From the NCBI GenBank assembly GCA_029006155.1, contig JAQXGF010000036.1:1-63650 (forward strand): DNA of 63,650 nucleotides, in the 5' to 3' direction. Every line of letters starts with the position of its first letter. Within the stretch, counting starts at the first letter, position 1. Shown here one piece after another: positions 40,306-49,277 of the stretch. The notes below the pieces were generated by a model. It made no database searches and was not told the DNA's origin. It saw only the letters and a list, made by a program, of their open reading frames with translations. A program made the position numbers and the translations under genes. This DNA is from Lachnospiraceae bacterium (GTDB lineage Bacteria; Bacillota; Clostridia; Lachnospirales; Lachnospiraceae).

Positions 40306-42078
40306 ATGAAACGATCCGAACAGAAAGTAGAAAATACGTGGAAAATGGAAGATATCTATGCTTCCATGGAGGCTTATGAAGCCGATGTGCAGAAGGTACA
40401 GGCACTTTTAAAAGAATACGAGGCGCTGCAGGGGACGCTGGAAAAGGATGCAGAGCATTTGCTGCAGACCCTGATGCTCGATGAGCAGATCAGCATGATT
40501 TACTCGGAGCTGGCGGTCTATGCGAATCAGAAATACCATGAAGATACCGGAAATGCGGTATACCAGAAGCTGACCGGTGAGGTGCAGACACTTGGCGTGC
40601 AGATGATGCAGAGCACGTCCTGGCTGCAGCCGGAGCTGCTGGCATTGCCGGAAGCGCGACTGGCACAGTATTATGCGGAGGAGCCGAAGCTGGAAGGATA
40701 CCGCAGGCAGATCGAGGAGATCACAAGGATGCGCGACCACATTCTGGATGCGAAAACGGAAGAGCTGTTGGCGCGGATGAGTGAGCTGGCCGATGCGCCG
40801 GCAAATATTTTTTCGATGTTCAATAATGCGGATATCCGCTTCCCGGATATCGAAGATGCAAATGGCGAGAAGCATACGCTGACGATCGGAAGCTACATTT
40901 CCTATATGGAGAGCCGCGACCGCACCTTGCGGGAGAACGCCTTCCATGCGTTATATTCTGTCTACCGTCAGTATCGCAATACGATCGCAGCGATGTACTA
41001 TGCAAACGCAAAGCAGGCAGACGTGATGGCAAAGGAGCACCGCTACGAAAATGCGATGCAGCAGGCATTGGATGCGAGTGCCATTCCGGTATCCGTCTAT
41101 GAGAACCTGATAGAGACGATCAACCGCAGGCTTCCGGCGATGCACCACTATGTAGAGCTGCGCAAAAAGCTGCTCGGAGTGGAGACACTGCACATGTATG
41201 ACAATTATGTGCCGATGGTAGATAGCCCGGATCAGCACTATTCCTTTGAGGAAGCAAAGGAGATCGTGCTGCGCGGCCTGGCACCGCTCGGGGAAGACTA
41301 TCTGGATCTGTTGCGGAAGGGATTTGACAGTCGCTGGATCGATATCTATGAGAATGAGGGGAAGCGTACCGGAGCTTATTCGTGGGGAACGTATCAGTCC
41401 CATCCGTATGTGCTGCTGAACTATCATGGCACGCTGGCCGATGTCTTTACGCTGGCACATGAGATGGGGCATTCCATCCACTCGTGGTATTCGAACCACA
41501 CACAGCCATACCGCTATTCCGGGTATCGGATTTTTGTGGCGGAGGTGGCGTCCACCTGCAATGAGGCGCTGCTGATTCATGATCTGCTGGATCGGACGGA
41601 GGATGAGCAGGAGCGTCGCTATCTGATCAACTATTTTCTGGATCAGTTCAAGTCCACGATGTTCCGCCAGACGATGTTCGCGGAATTTGAGCGCGACACG
41701 CATGCGGCAGTACAGCGCGGTGAGACACTGACTTCCGAGGCACTTTGTGGGCAGTATTATGAGCTGAACCGTCGGTACTTTGGGGCGGCGATGGAAGTAG
41801 ATGAGGACATCGCTTACGAATGGCAGCGGATCCCGCATTTCTACACACCGTTCTATGTCTACCAGTATGCGACCGGATTCGCGGCGGCGATCGCGATCAG
41901 CAGCAAGATCCTCGCAGGGGAGCCGGGCAGCGTCGAGAATTACAAAAAATTCCTGAGCGGTGGAAGCTCGATGGATCCGATCGATCTGCTGAAGCTCTGC
42001 GGCGTCGATATGTCCTCACCGGAGCCGGTAGAGCGTGCGCTGGATGTTTTCGAAGAGTATCTGGAAAAATTTGATTGA
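40306..42078 (+). CDS. pepF: M3-family oligoendopeptidase
   Basis: Zinc metallopeptidase that cleaves short peptides in the cytoplasm. The product of ~590 residues carries the M3 motif HEMGHSIHSWYS and the downstream glutamate (VAEVASTCNEALLIH), plus the N-terminal helical lid typical of PepF. Length agrees with PepF (~600). Start is ambiguous: GTG 40297 has AAAGGA at good spacing, whereas ATG 40306 fits the usual N-terminus. It follows the nucleoside importer with a short gap; a functional tie is not evident. Confidence 0.94.
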   Translation: MKRSEQKVENTWKMEDIYASMEAYEADVQKVQALLKEYEALQGTLEKDAEHLLQTLMLDEQISMIYSELAVYANQKYHEDTGNAVYQKLTGEVQTLGVQMMQSTSWLQPELLALPEARLAQYYAEEPKLEGYRRQIEEITRMRDHILDAKTEELLARMSELADAPANIFSMFNNADIRFPDIEDANGEKHTLTIGSYISYMESRDRTLRENAFHALYSVYRQYRNTIAAMYYANAKQADVMAKEHRYENAMQQALDASAIPVSVYENLIETINRRLPAMHHYVELRKKLLGVETLHMYDNYVPMVDSPDQHYSFEEAKEIVLRGLAPLGEDYLDLLRKGFDSRWIDIYENEGKRTGAYSWGTYQSHPYVLLNYHGTLADVFTLAHEMGHSIHSWYSNHTQPYRYSGYRIFVAEVASTCNEALLIHDLLDRTEDEQERRYLINYFLDQFKSTMFRQTMFAEFERDTHAAVQRGETLTSEALCGQYYELNRRYFGAAMEVDEDIAYEWQRIPHFYTPFYVYQYATGFAAAIAISSKILAGEPGSVENYKKFLSGGSSMDPIDLLKLCGVDMSSPEPVERALDVFEEYLEKFD

Positions 42079-42100
42079 CTTTTGAGAAAAACTGTATAAA
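42071..42100 (+). promoter_or_regulatory. Candidate promoter of the MATE gene
   Basis: TTGATT (42071-42076), an 18-base spacer and TATAAA (42095-42100), overlapping the pepF stop. Confidence 0.45.
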
Positions 42101-42192
42101 ATATAGCCTGAATCCGGCGTATGAGAGCATCAAAAGCGGATGCTCCTGCGCCGGATATTTGCTTATTTATGAAAAAAGAAGAGGGAGAACAC

Positions 42193-43545
42193 ATGGCAAA
42201 ACAATACGTAAAAGATATGACGACCGGAAAGGAGCTGCCGCTTCTGCTGCGCTTTTCCCTGCCGATGCTGGTCGGAAATATTTTTCAGCAGTTTTACAAC
42301 ATGGTCGATTCGATCGTAGTCGGCAACTACGTCGGAACGAATGCGCTGGCGGCGGTCGGCATGACGTCGTCATTGAATTTTCTGTACTTTGCGCTCTGCA
42401 ACGGATTTGCGACCGGAGCAGGCGTGCTGATGTCTCAGTATTTCGGCATGAAAAATGAAAAGCGGGTCAAGGATGCGCTCGGCAACTCGGTGTATCTGCT
42501 GCTTGGTATGGGCGTCCTCGTCAGCCTTGTTTCCGTGCTGTTCTCCAGAACTATTCTGGAGCTTTTAAATACGCCGCAGGAAATTTTTGACGATGCGCTG
42601 CTCTATACACGGATTGTCTGTGGCGGTATCATATCGGTCGTGATGTACAATGGCATTGCGGCGATGCTGCAGTCACTCGGTGATTCGACGACGCCATTGA
42701 TTTTCCTTGTGGTGGCCAGCGTGCTGAATGTGATTGGAGATCTGCTGCTTGTCGTCGTGTTCCATATGGGAGTGGCCGGCGTTGCAATTGCGACGATTAT
42801 CGCACAGCTGCTCTCGGCGCTTGGGTGTATCGTGTATGCGGTAAAGAAAAATCCGTACTTCCGGCTGACAAAAGAGAACTTCCGGCCGGATCCGATGCTT
42901 ATGAAAAAATGTCTGCGCCTCGGCATTCCGTTTGGTGCACAGGGCAGTCTGATCGCATTTTCCTGTGTGGCACTGCAGAGCATCATCAACCGGTTCGGTT
43001 CGGATGTCATCGCAGCGTTCACGGCGACTTCCCGGATCGAGCAGCTCGTGCAGCAGCCGTACAATTCTCTGGCGACGGCGCTTGCCACGTTTGCAGCGCA
43101 GAACATCGGGGCAGGCAATCCGTCCCGCGTCCGCAGAGGCTACCGGAAATCGACGCTTCTGGTCATCGTGTTCAGCGTGATTATGTGTGGGATCATGTTC
43201 CTTGCCGGAGAAGCGTTTGTCCGTCTGTTTGTCAAGGATGCAAACGTCATCGCGATCGGCGGCCGTGCGATCCGGATCACGAGTCTTTTCTATATTCCGC
43301 TGGGAATGATTTATATTACGCGCAGCCTTTTAAATGGAGCAGGTGATTCGGCGTTTGCATTTGTCAGCGGACTGGCGGAGGTCGTCGGAAGAGTTGGCTT
43401 TTCGATTCTGCTCGCGGGCATTCCGGCGCTCGGCTACTGGGCTGTCTGGTACACGACCGGTCTGACCTGGTTCATCACCGGCGCGGTCTGCGTACTGCGC
43501 TATCTGCAGGGAAAATGGGAGAAGATTGTGCTGGTGGAGAAGTAG
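42193..43545 (+). CDS. MATE-family efflux transporter
   Basis: Inner-membrane antiporter of the MATE/MOP superfamily, expected to export drugs or metabolites using a Na+ or H+ gradient. The 450 residues form about 12 helices in two similar halves, with the family motifs FSLPMLVGNIFQQFYNMVDSIVVGNYVGTNALAAVG and PFGAQGSLIAFSCVALQSIINRFGSDVIAAFTATSRIE. I chose ATG 42193, preceded by GGGAG; the frame extends to 42121 without support. The substrate is unknown. Confidence 0.93.
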   Translation: MAKQYVKDMTTGKELPLLLRFSLPMLVGNIFQQFYNMVDSIVVGNYVGTNALAAVGMTSSLNFLYFALCNGFATGAGVLMSQYFGMKNEKRVKDALGNSVYLLLGMGVLVSLVSVLFSRTILELLNTPQEIFDDALLYTRIVCGGIISVVMYNGIAAMLQSLGDSTTPLIFLVVASVLNVIGDLLLVVVFHMGVAGVAIATIIAQLLSALGCIVYAVKKNPYFRLTKENFRPDPMLMKKCLRLGIPFGAQGSLIAFSCVALQSIINRFGSDVIAAFTATSRIEQLVQQPYNSLATALATFAAQNIGAGNPSRVRRGYRKSTLLVIVFSVIMCGIMFLAGEAFVRLFVKDANVIAIGGRAIRITSLFYIPLGMIYITRSLLNGAGDSAFAFVSGLAEVVGRVGFSILLAGIPALGYWAVWYTTGLTWFITGAVCVLRYLQGKWEKIVLVEK

Positions 43546-43580
43546 AAAAGATTTGTGTATGAGTGATAAAAGGAGATCGT

Positions 43581-44894
43581 ATGAAAATAATTGGAATTGA
43601 CATCGGTACGACATCGATCAGCTCCGTCGTGCTGGATGAGGAGACAAAGATACAGGTGGCGGCGAAGACGCTGCCGAACGATACGGCGATTTCAGGCCAG
43701 GATTGGGAGCGCATGCAGGATGCAGACCGGATTCTGGAAAAATGCACCAGTCTTGTCGCGGAATACCGGAAGGCATGGCCGGATGTGCGGCGCATTGGTA
43801 TCACCGGCCAGATGCATGGCATGCTGTATGTAGATGAAAACGGATGTGCCATCTCTCCTCTTACGACGTGGGAGGATGAGCGGGGCAACCAGACTTACCG
43901 GGAAGGCAGTACTTATGCGCAGGAACTCCGTGCGCGAAGCGGTTATGCGATGGCGACCGGATACGGACTGACGACGCATTTTTACAATGTGCAAAACCAT
44001 CTGGTGCCGGAGCAGGCAGCGTCCCTGACGACAATCATGGATTATGTGGCGATGCGGCTCACCGGCAGCAGGCATCCAATGACCCATCCGACCAACGCAG
44101 CCAGTTTCGGACTCTTCGATATCCGGCGTGGCAGCTTTGATGAGAGGGCATGCCGCAAGGCCGGTATCGATCCGGCGATTCTGCCGGAGGTGGTACGAGG
44201 AGAAGAAGTGATCGGGCGTACGGAAGACGGCATTGAGGTAATGATCCCAATCGGGGACAATCAGGCCGGAATTTTAGGACTGTGTGAGAGTGAGCAGGAC
44301 ATTGTGCTGAACATCGGTACATCCAGCCAGATATCAAAGATCAGTGAGGCCATTCCGGAAGATCAGACGCTGGAGTGCCGTCCTTACGTGGGAGGAAAGT
44401 ATCTGCTCCTTGGAGCCGGGCTCTGCGGCGGGACTTCCTTTCGGATGCTCAATGACTTTTTCTGCGATGTGTGTGCGCGGTGCAAAGATACGGTCTCCCG
44501 TGATGAGATGTTTGGCTACATGATGGCGGCTGCAAACGAGGCAAGAGAAGCAGAGCAGGGGATGGAAGCGCTGAACGTCCGTACCCTGTTTCGTGGAACG
44601 CGGGCGAATCCGTCCCTGCGCGGCAGCATCGATGGCATCACGATGACGAACCTGACAATGGGGACACTTGTGCTCGGCTTTTACCGGGGCGTTCTGATGG
44701 AGCTGCATGAGGCTTATCAGAAAATGGATGTCGATCCGGAACAAGGCCGCCTGCTCCTGTGCGGCAACGCCCTTCGCAACAATCCACTCCTGCGGAAGCT
44801 CTGTGCAGAACTGTTTGGAAGAGACGCCTGCCTGACCGATAAAAAAGAGGAGACCGCGACCGGGGCTGCGCTGCTGGCGATGAGAACGAAGTAG
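43581..44894 (+). CDS. FGGY-family kinase, sedoheptulokinase-like
   Basis: Sugar kinase of the FGGY family, 437 residues. Visible are the N-terminal phosphate loop GIDIGTTSISSVVLDEE, GITGQMHGMLYV, the catalytic region IGDNQAGILGL with Asp-Asn-Gln, LNIGTSSQIS, and a C-terminal ATP-site part LLLCGNALRNNPLLRKLC. The QMHGMLY and DNQAGILG...NIGTSSQ phrases resemble sedoheptulokinase (SHPK/CARKL) more than xylulokinase, which suggests sedoheptulose phosphorylation into the pentose phosphate pathway; this is family inference. I chose ATG 43581 with GGAG at 43571. The CHR transporter gene begins 31 bases after the stop. Confidence 0.85.
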   Translation: MKIIGIDIGTTSISSVVLDEETKIQVAAKTLPNDTAISGQDWERMQDADRILEKCTSLVAEYRKAWPDVRRIGITGQMHGMLYVDENGCAISPLTTWEDERGNQTYREGSTYAQELRARSGYAMATGYGLTTHFYNVQNHLVPEQAASLTTIMDYVAMRLTGSRHPMTHPTNAASFGLFDIRRGSFDERACRKAGIDPAILPEVVRGEEVIGRTEDGIEVMIPIGDNQAGILGLCESEQDIVLNIGTSSQISKISEAIPEDQTLECRPYVGGKYLLLGAGLCGGTSFRMLNDFFCDVCARCKDTVSRDEMFGYMMAAANEAREAEQGMEALNVRTLFRGTRANPSLRGSIDGITMTNLTMGTLVLGFYRGVLMELHEAYQKMDVDPEQGRLLLCGNALRNNPLLRKLCAELFGRDACLTDKKEETATGAALLAMRTK

Positions 44895-44925
44895 AAAATC
44901 AAAGCATAAGTAAGGAGTACACAGC

Positions 44926-45492
44926 ATGGAAGATAAGAAAACGGTGCTCAGAAAGCTGTTTTTATCGACGCTGTACCTGAGTGCATTTACATTTGGCGGC
45001 GGCTATGTGATCGTCACGCTGATGAAGAAAAAATTTGTGGATCAGTACCACTGGATTGAGGAAAATGAGATGCTGGATCTGGTAGCGATCGCGCAGTCTG
45101 CACCGGGACCGATTGCGGTCAATGGGGCCATCGTGGTCGGATATAAGCTGGCCGGGCTGCTCGGTGTGGCGGTAGCGATTCTCGGGACGATCATTCCACC
45201 GTTTGTCATCATTGCGCTCGTATCCGTCTGCTACAATGCATTCCGCAGCAATGTGATTGTCGGAAAAATGCTGGAGGGGATGCAGGCGGGCGTCGGCGCG
45301 GTCATCGCATCGGTGACGTATGAGATGGGCGCAGGTATTGTACAGGAGAAAAATGTCATCTCTTTGATGATCATGGCCGGCGCATTTCTGGCTTCCTGTG
45401 TGTTCGGAGTGAATGTAGTATTTATTGTGATCGTGTGTGGCGTGCTCGGAGCGTTGCGGACGCTTGCCGCCAGAAAGAGGAGTGTACAGTGA
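44926..45492 (+). CDS. CHR (chromate transporter) family, half-size subunit 1
   Basis: Short-chain CHR protein, 188 residues and about six helices. It has the family motif FTFGGGYVIVTLMKKKFV and QSAPGPIAVNGAIVVGYKLAG. Short CHR proteins work as heterodimeric pairs encoded by overlapping genes, as here. Characterised CHR proteins export chromate, probably by exchange with sulfate; the natural substrate in gut-type anaerobes is not known. TAAGGAG precedes ATG 44926. It overlaps the next gene by four bases (GTGA) and stands upstream of a sulfatase gene. Confidence 0.9.
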   Translation: MEDKKTVLRKLFLSTLYLSAFTFGGGYVIVTLMKKKFVDQYHWIEENEMLDLVAIAQSAPGPIAVNGAIVVGYKLAGLLGVAVAILGTIIPPFVIIALVSVCYNAFRSNVIVGKMLEGMQAGVGAVIASVTYEMGAGIVQEKNVISLMIMAGAFLASCVFGVNVVFIVIVCGVLGALRTLAARKRSVQ

Positions 45493-46046
45493 TTTATCTA
45501 CAGTTATTTTTAAGCTTTTTACAGATCGGGGCATTCAGCTTTGGCGGTGGCTATGCGGCAATGCCGCTCATTCAGGATCAGGTCGTGACGCTGCATGGCT
45601 GGCTGTCGATGTCCGAGTTTACCGATCTGATCACGATCTCACAGATGACGCCGGGGCCGATCGCGGTCAATTCCGCGACGTTTGTCGGCATTAAGATCGC
45701 AGGCATTCCGGGCGCTCTGGCGGCGACTGCGGGCTGTATCCTGCCGTCGTGTATCATTGTGACAGTCATCGCGAAGCTGTACCTGAAATACCGGAATATG
45801 GCAATGCTGCAGGGCATCTTGAATTCTTTGCGCCCGGCGGTGGTGGCGATGATCGCATCCGCCGGCATCTCGATCCTGATCAGCGCATTCTGGGGCAGCA
45901 AGGAGGCGATCGCCTTTGGGACGACGAACTGGAAGCTGGTCGTGATATTTGCGATCTCGCTCGTACTGTTGCAGAAGCGGAAGATGAATCCGATCTGGGT
46001 GATGGTACTGGCGGGCGTACTGAATGTGGCGGCATCGGCGCTTTAA
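45489..46046 (+). CDS. CHR (chromate transporter) family, half-size subunit 2
   Basis: Second half-size CHR protein, 185 residues, about six helices, with FSFGGGYAAMPLIQDQVV and QMTPGPIAVNSATFVGIKIAG. Start GTG 45489 overlaps the preceding stop (GTGA), with AGGAG at 45478-45482. The frame extends upstream to 45435 but that is inside subunit 1. The sulfatase gene starts 35 bases downstream, so the three genes probably share a transcript. Confidence 0.9.
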   Translation: MIYLQLFLSFLQIGAFSFGGGYAAMPLIQDQVVTLHGWLSMSEFTDLITISQMTPGPIAVNSATFVGIKIAGIPGALAATAGCILPSCIIVTVIAKLYLKYRNMAMLQGILNSLRPAVVAMIASAGISILISAFWGSKEAIAFGTTNWKLVVIFAISLVLLQKRKMNPIWVMVLAGVLNVAASAL

Positions 46047-46081
46047 CCGCTTTGATAATACAAAAGAGGGGGATTCTTTTT

Positions 46082-47671
46082 ATGAGCAGACAACCTAATA
46101 TTTTACTTATCACGACGGACCAGCAGCGCTACGACACGATCGCTGCGATGGGCTACGACTATATGTACACACCGAATCTGGATCAGCTGGTACGGGAGGG
46201 ATGCAGCTTTCCGAATGCCTATTCGCCGAATCCGGTCTGCATGGCAGCGCGGCACAACATTATCACCGGGCTTCCGGCACGCTATCATGGCTTTGACGAC
46301 AATTATTTTGATGACAATCCACGGGTGATCCCGTATGATCTGCCGACCTTTCCACAGCTGCTCTCGGATGCGGGCTATGACACGATCGCGGTCGGAAAAA
46401 TGCATTTTCAGCCGTACCGCAGACACAACGGTATCACGAAGCTGGAGCTGATGGACGAGATTCCGCGTCACCAGCAGGACGATGAGTATGCGCTGTATCT
46501 GAAGGAGCACGGCTATGGGGATATTCAGAGCATTCATGGCGTGCGTCACCTGCTTTATATGCTGCCGCAGCGCTCGTTGCTGCCGGAGCAGTATCACGGG
46601 TCTTCGTGGGTGAGTGAGCGAAGCATTTATCATATAAAACAAAATGCCGGAAAGCGTCCGTTCTTTTTGTGGAGCAGCTTTATCGCGCCGCATCCGCCGT
46701 TTGATGTGCCGGAGAATTGGGCAGATCTGTATAAAGGAAAGGAACTTCCGCCTTTGAAAGTATCGAAGACACCGCTTTCGGCACTGGCAGAGGAGAATAA
46801 AAATATCGCGGACTATCCGACAGAGGCATATCTGCGCCGTGCACGGGAGCTCTATTTCGCATCCATTTCGTTTGTAGATTACAACATCGGAAAAATTCTG
46901 CAGCAGCTCAAAGACATGGGAGAGTACGACAATACACTGATTATTTTTACGAGTGACCACGGAGAAATGCTCGGAGACTACGGGACTTATCAGAAATTCC
47001 TGCCATACGACAGTTCTGCACGCGTGCCGTTTATCGTCCGGTATCCGGAAGTGTTCAAGGGCGGCGAGGTTGACACACGGTTTGTGGATCTGAATGACAT
47101 TCTGCCGACGGTGCTCGATGCGGCTGGTGTGGCTTATCCGAATCCGGCGATCCTTCCGGGTGAGTCGGTGCTGAAAAAGTCCGGCTTTAAAGATCGGACA
47201 AAGCAGTACGTGGAGCATGCGCATGGCTCCCGTCGCTGGGCGAGCATCCGGAACGGGCAGTACAAGTATACCTATTATTATGGCGGTGGCAAAGAGGAAC
47301 TGTTCGATATGATCAACGACCCGGACGAGACGACGAACCTGCTTGCCACAGGAGAGGCATGCGAAGGCGCGCTTGCAGCGCGCGAGGAACTCCACGCAGC
47401 GCTGGTGGAGCAGGAGAAGCGGTATGGTCTGGAAGGCTATGTGAAGGACGATGAGCTGATCGTACTGGATGAGATGCAGCCGTTCTTCTACCGGGAAAAC
47501 AATCCGCCGATGTTCCCGAAGGAGCAGGACGGGGAATTCGTGAGTCTGGAAGAAGAGGTGGCGCGTGCGATCGCGAAAGAAGAAGTCGTGAAGATTTCCG
47601 AGCTGGATGTGCCATATTTTACGAAGAGCGGTACGCTGGATGAAGAGAAAATGAAGAAGTTAGAAAAATGA
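46082..47671 (+). CDS. Sulfatase (formylglycine-dependent, Cys type)
   Basis: Arylsulfatase-family hydrolase of 529 residues without a signal peptide, so probably cytoplasmic. It shows the N-terminal metal site NILLITTDQQRYDTI, the maturation motif CMAAR with Cys53 to be oxidised to formylglycine (C-x-A-x-R), the KMHF histidine region and the second metal motif TSDHGEMLGDYG. The CxAxR form suits anaerobic maturases, and such a maturase lies just downstream. I chose ATG 46082 with GAGGGGG upstream; the frame is open back to 45749 inside the CHR gene, which is a shadow. The substrate is not inferable; a sulfated sugar released from mucin or glycosaminoglycan is plausible. Confidence 0.93.
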   Translation: MSRQPNILLITTDQQRYDTIAAMGYDYMYTPNLDQLVREGCSFPNAYSPNPVCMAARHNIITGLPARYHGFDDNYFDDNPRVIPYDLPTFPQLLSDAGYDTIAVGKMHFQPYRRHNGITKLELMDEIPRHQQDDEYALYLKEHGYGDIQSIHGVRHLLYMLPQRSLLPEQYHGSSWVSERSIYHIKQNAGKRPFFLWSSFIAPHPPFDVPENWADLYKGKELPPLKVSKTPLSALAEENKNIADYPTEAYLRRARELYFASISFVDYNIGKILQQLKDMGEYDNTLIIFTSDHGEMLGDYGTYQKFLPYDSSARVPFIVRYPEVFKGGEVDTRFVDLNDILPTVLDAAGVAYPNPAILPGESVLKKSGFKDRTKQYVEHAHGSRRWASIRNGQYKYTYYYGGGKEELFDMINDPDETTNLLATGEACEGALAAREELHAALVEQEKRYGLEGYVKDDELIVLDEMQPFFYRENNPPMFPKEQDGEFVSLEEEVARAIAKEEVVKISELDVPYFTKSGTLDEEKMKKLEK

Positions 47672-47858
47672 GATACTAAATACATTTTTCCTTTCACCGG
47701 TTGATATGGCGAACAACCACTCTTATTCAGATAAAAGCCTGGATAAACGAAGACACAAATTTTACAGAAGATATTTGTCAGACATATTATATATAATATG
47801 AAATATTTAGAAATTATAAAATGAAGAAAGAGTTGTAAAAATAAAGAAAGGAGTCACT

Positions 47859-49136
47859 ATGCACTCACTCAGCGTCATGCTCAAACCGGCTTCCGGCCAG
47901 TGTAATATGCACTGCGACTACTGCTTTTACTGCGATGAGATGGAGCAGCGCACGCAGGCTTCCTATGGATTTATGTCCGAGGAGACTTTGCAGAATGTAA
48001 TCCGAAAGACGATGCCAAATGCGGACCGGGAGATTTCATTCTCCTACCAGGGCGGGGAGCCGACTCTGCGGGGACTTGCCTTTTTTGAAAAAGCAGTCGA
48101 GCTGCAGGAGAAATACAACCGAAAAGGGATTCACGTTCACAATGCACTGCAGACGAACGGGTATGCGCTGAATGAGAAGTGGTGTCAGTTTTTTGCGGAG
48201 CATTCGTTTCTGATTGGGCTTTCGATCGACGGCGTGCAGGAGACACACGATGCGTACCGGCATGGGAAACTGGCGCAGGATGAAAGGACAATACAAATAT
48301 CTGACGTAGATCAGGAAGTATCTTTAGCACAAAAGGAAAAACAGACAGAAAACTGGTCGGATAAAAATGATGTTATACAAGTTCGAGAGAATGAGTCGAA
48401 CCTAAGGATGAAAAAATCAGGAACGTATAAATACGCATCGCGTGCCGCAGACCTGCTTACACGATATCATGTCGACTTTAATATTCTCACTGTTGTAAAC
48501 ACTCAGACCGCCGCATGGATCGAGGATATCTACGAGGACTACCGTCGCCGCGGCTGGAAGTATCAACAGTACATTGCCTGTCTGCCACCGCTTGGACAGG
48601 CTCCGTCTGATTCTGCGTATGTGATTTCACCAGAAGAGTACGGCGATTTTCTGATCCGCCTTTTCCACCTCTGGTACCGGGACTGGAAGAAGAACCGCCA
48701 GCCCTACATCCGTCAGTTCGAAAACTGGATCGGGATGCTCGTCGGCTATCCACCGGAGGCCTGCGATCACTACGGCACCTGTGGTATCCAGTATGTAGTA
48801 GAAGCGGATGGAAGTGTCTATCCGTGTGATTTCTATATGCTGGACGACTATCGGCTCGGAAATCTGAATGAGAACCGGGTCGTACAGCTGGATGAAGCAC
48901 GACAAAAGACCCGATTCGTGGAGCGATCAATGGCACTTGATCCGGCCTGCAAAGCCTGCACCTATTATCCGCTGTGCCGTGGAGGCTGTCAGCGCTGCCG
49001 CGAAGCATTGCCGGGACAGAATATATACAGAAATCTGTGGTGCGAGTCGTACCGGATGTTTTTCGATGCCTGCCTGAAGGAAATGCAGGAAGTGGCAGTA
49101 GGCATTCGGTCGGGTGGTAAGGTGCTTGTACCATAG
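47859..49136 (+). CDS. Anaerobic sulfatase-maturating enzyme (radical SAM/SPASM) with internal insertion
   Basis: Oxidises the sulfatase active-site Cys or Ser to formylglycine. The 425 residues contain the [4Fe-4S] motif CNMHCDYC (Cys15, Cys19, Cys22), SYQGGEPTL, IGLSIDGVQETHD and the SPASM cysteines (GTCGIQYVVEADGSVYPCDFYMLDD... CKACTYYPLCRGGCQRCR). Between DAYRHGK (~137) and GTYKYASRAADLL (~188) it has ~49 polar residues absent from the anSME proteins I remember, where RH-G runs almost directly into GTY. The matching DNA (48273-48420) is clearly more A/T-rich than its flanks. The frame is intact. Start ATG 47859 follows AAAGGAG. The 187-base gap before it is A/T-rich with TATAAT-like strings. 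Confidence 0.9.
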   Translation: MHSLSVMLKPASGQCNMHCDYCFYCDEMEQRTQASYGFMSEETLQNVIRKTMPNADREISFSYQGGEPTLRGLAFFEKAVELQEKYNRKGIHVHNALQTNGYALNEKWCQFFAEHSFLIGLSIDGVQETHDAYRHGKLAQDERTIQISDVDQEVSLAQKEKQTENWSDKNDVIQVRENESNLRMKKSGTYKYASRAADLLTRYHVDFNILTVVNTQTAAWIEDIYEDYRRRGWKYQQYIACLPPLGQAPSDSAYVISPEEYGDFLIRLFHLWYRDWKKNRQPYIRQFENWIGMLVGYPPEACDHYGTCGIQYVVEADGSVYPCDFYMLDDYRLGNLNENRVVQLDEARQKTRFVERSMALDPACKACTYYPLCRGGCQRCREALPGQNIYRNLWCESYRMFFDACLKEMQEVAVGIRSGGKVLVP

Positions 49137-49216
49137 ATGAGGTAGTTTTGCCTGCAATATTGGTTATGGAATATCAATAAGCTTGTGGATCAGGCCCAGA
49201 ATGAAGTGAATATAGA

Positions 49217-49277
49217 ATACCCCGGCAGCAAGGAGAAGTGTACAGTACTTCAGCTCTTACTGCCGGGGTATATTTTT
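49217..49277. terminator. Bidirectional terminator between maturase and sugar kinase
   Basis: ATACCCCGGCAG (49217-49228) pairs perfectly with CTGCCGGGGTAT (49260-49271), with an inner GAAGT/ACTTC hairpin and ATTTTT after it on the plus strand. It lies between convergent genes. Confidence 0.85.

Noticed and set aside
45749-46081. N-terminal extension of the sulfatase
   Set aside because: The frame is open for 111 codons upstream of 46082, but it overlaps the CHR gene in another frame, lacks family similarity, and ATG 46082 has a strong ribosome binding site.
48273-48420. Intein or group II intron remnant in the maturase gene
   Set aside because: The insertion has no Cys or Ser at the expected splice ends, no His-Asn terminus, no homing nuclease motif and no intron domain V; it is simply an in-frame polar segment.
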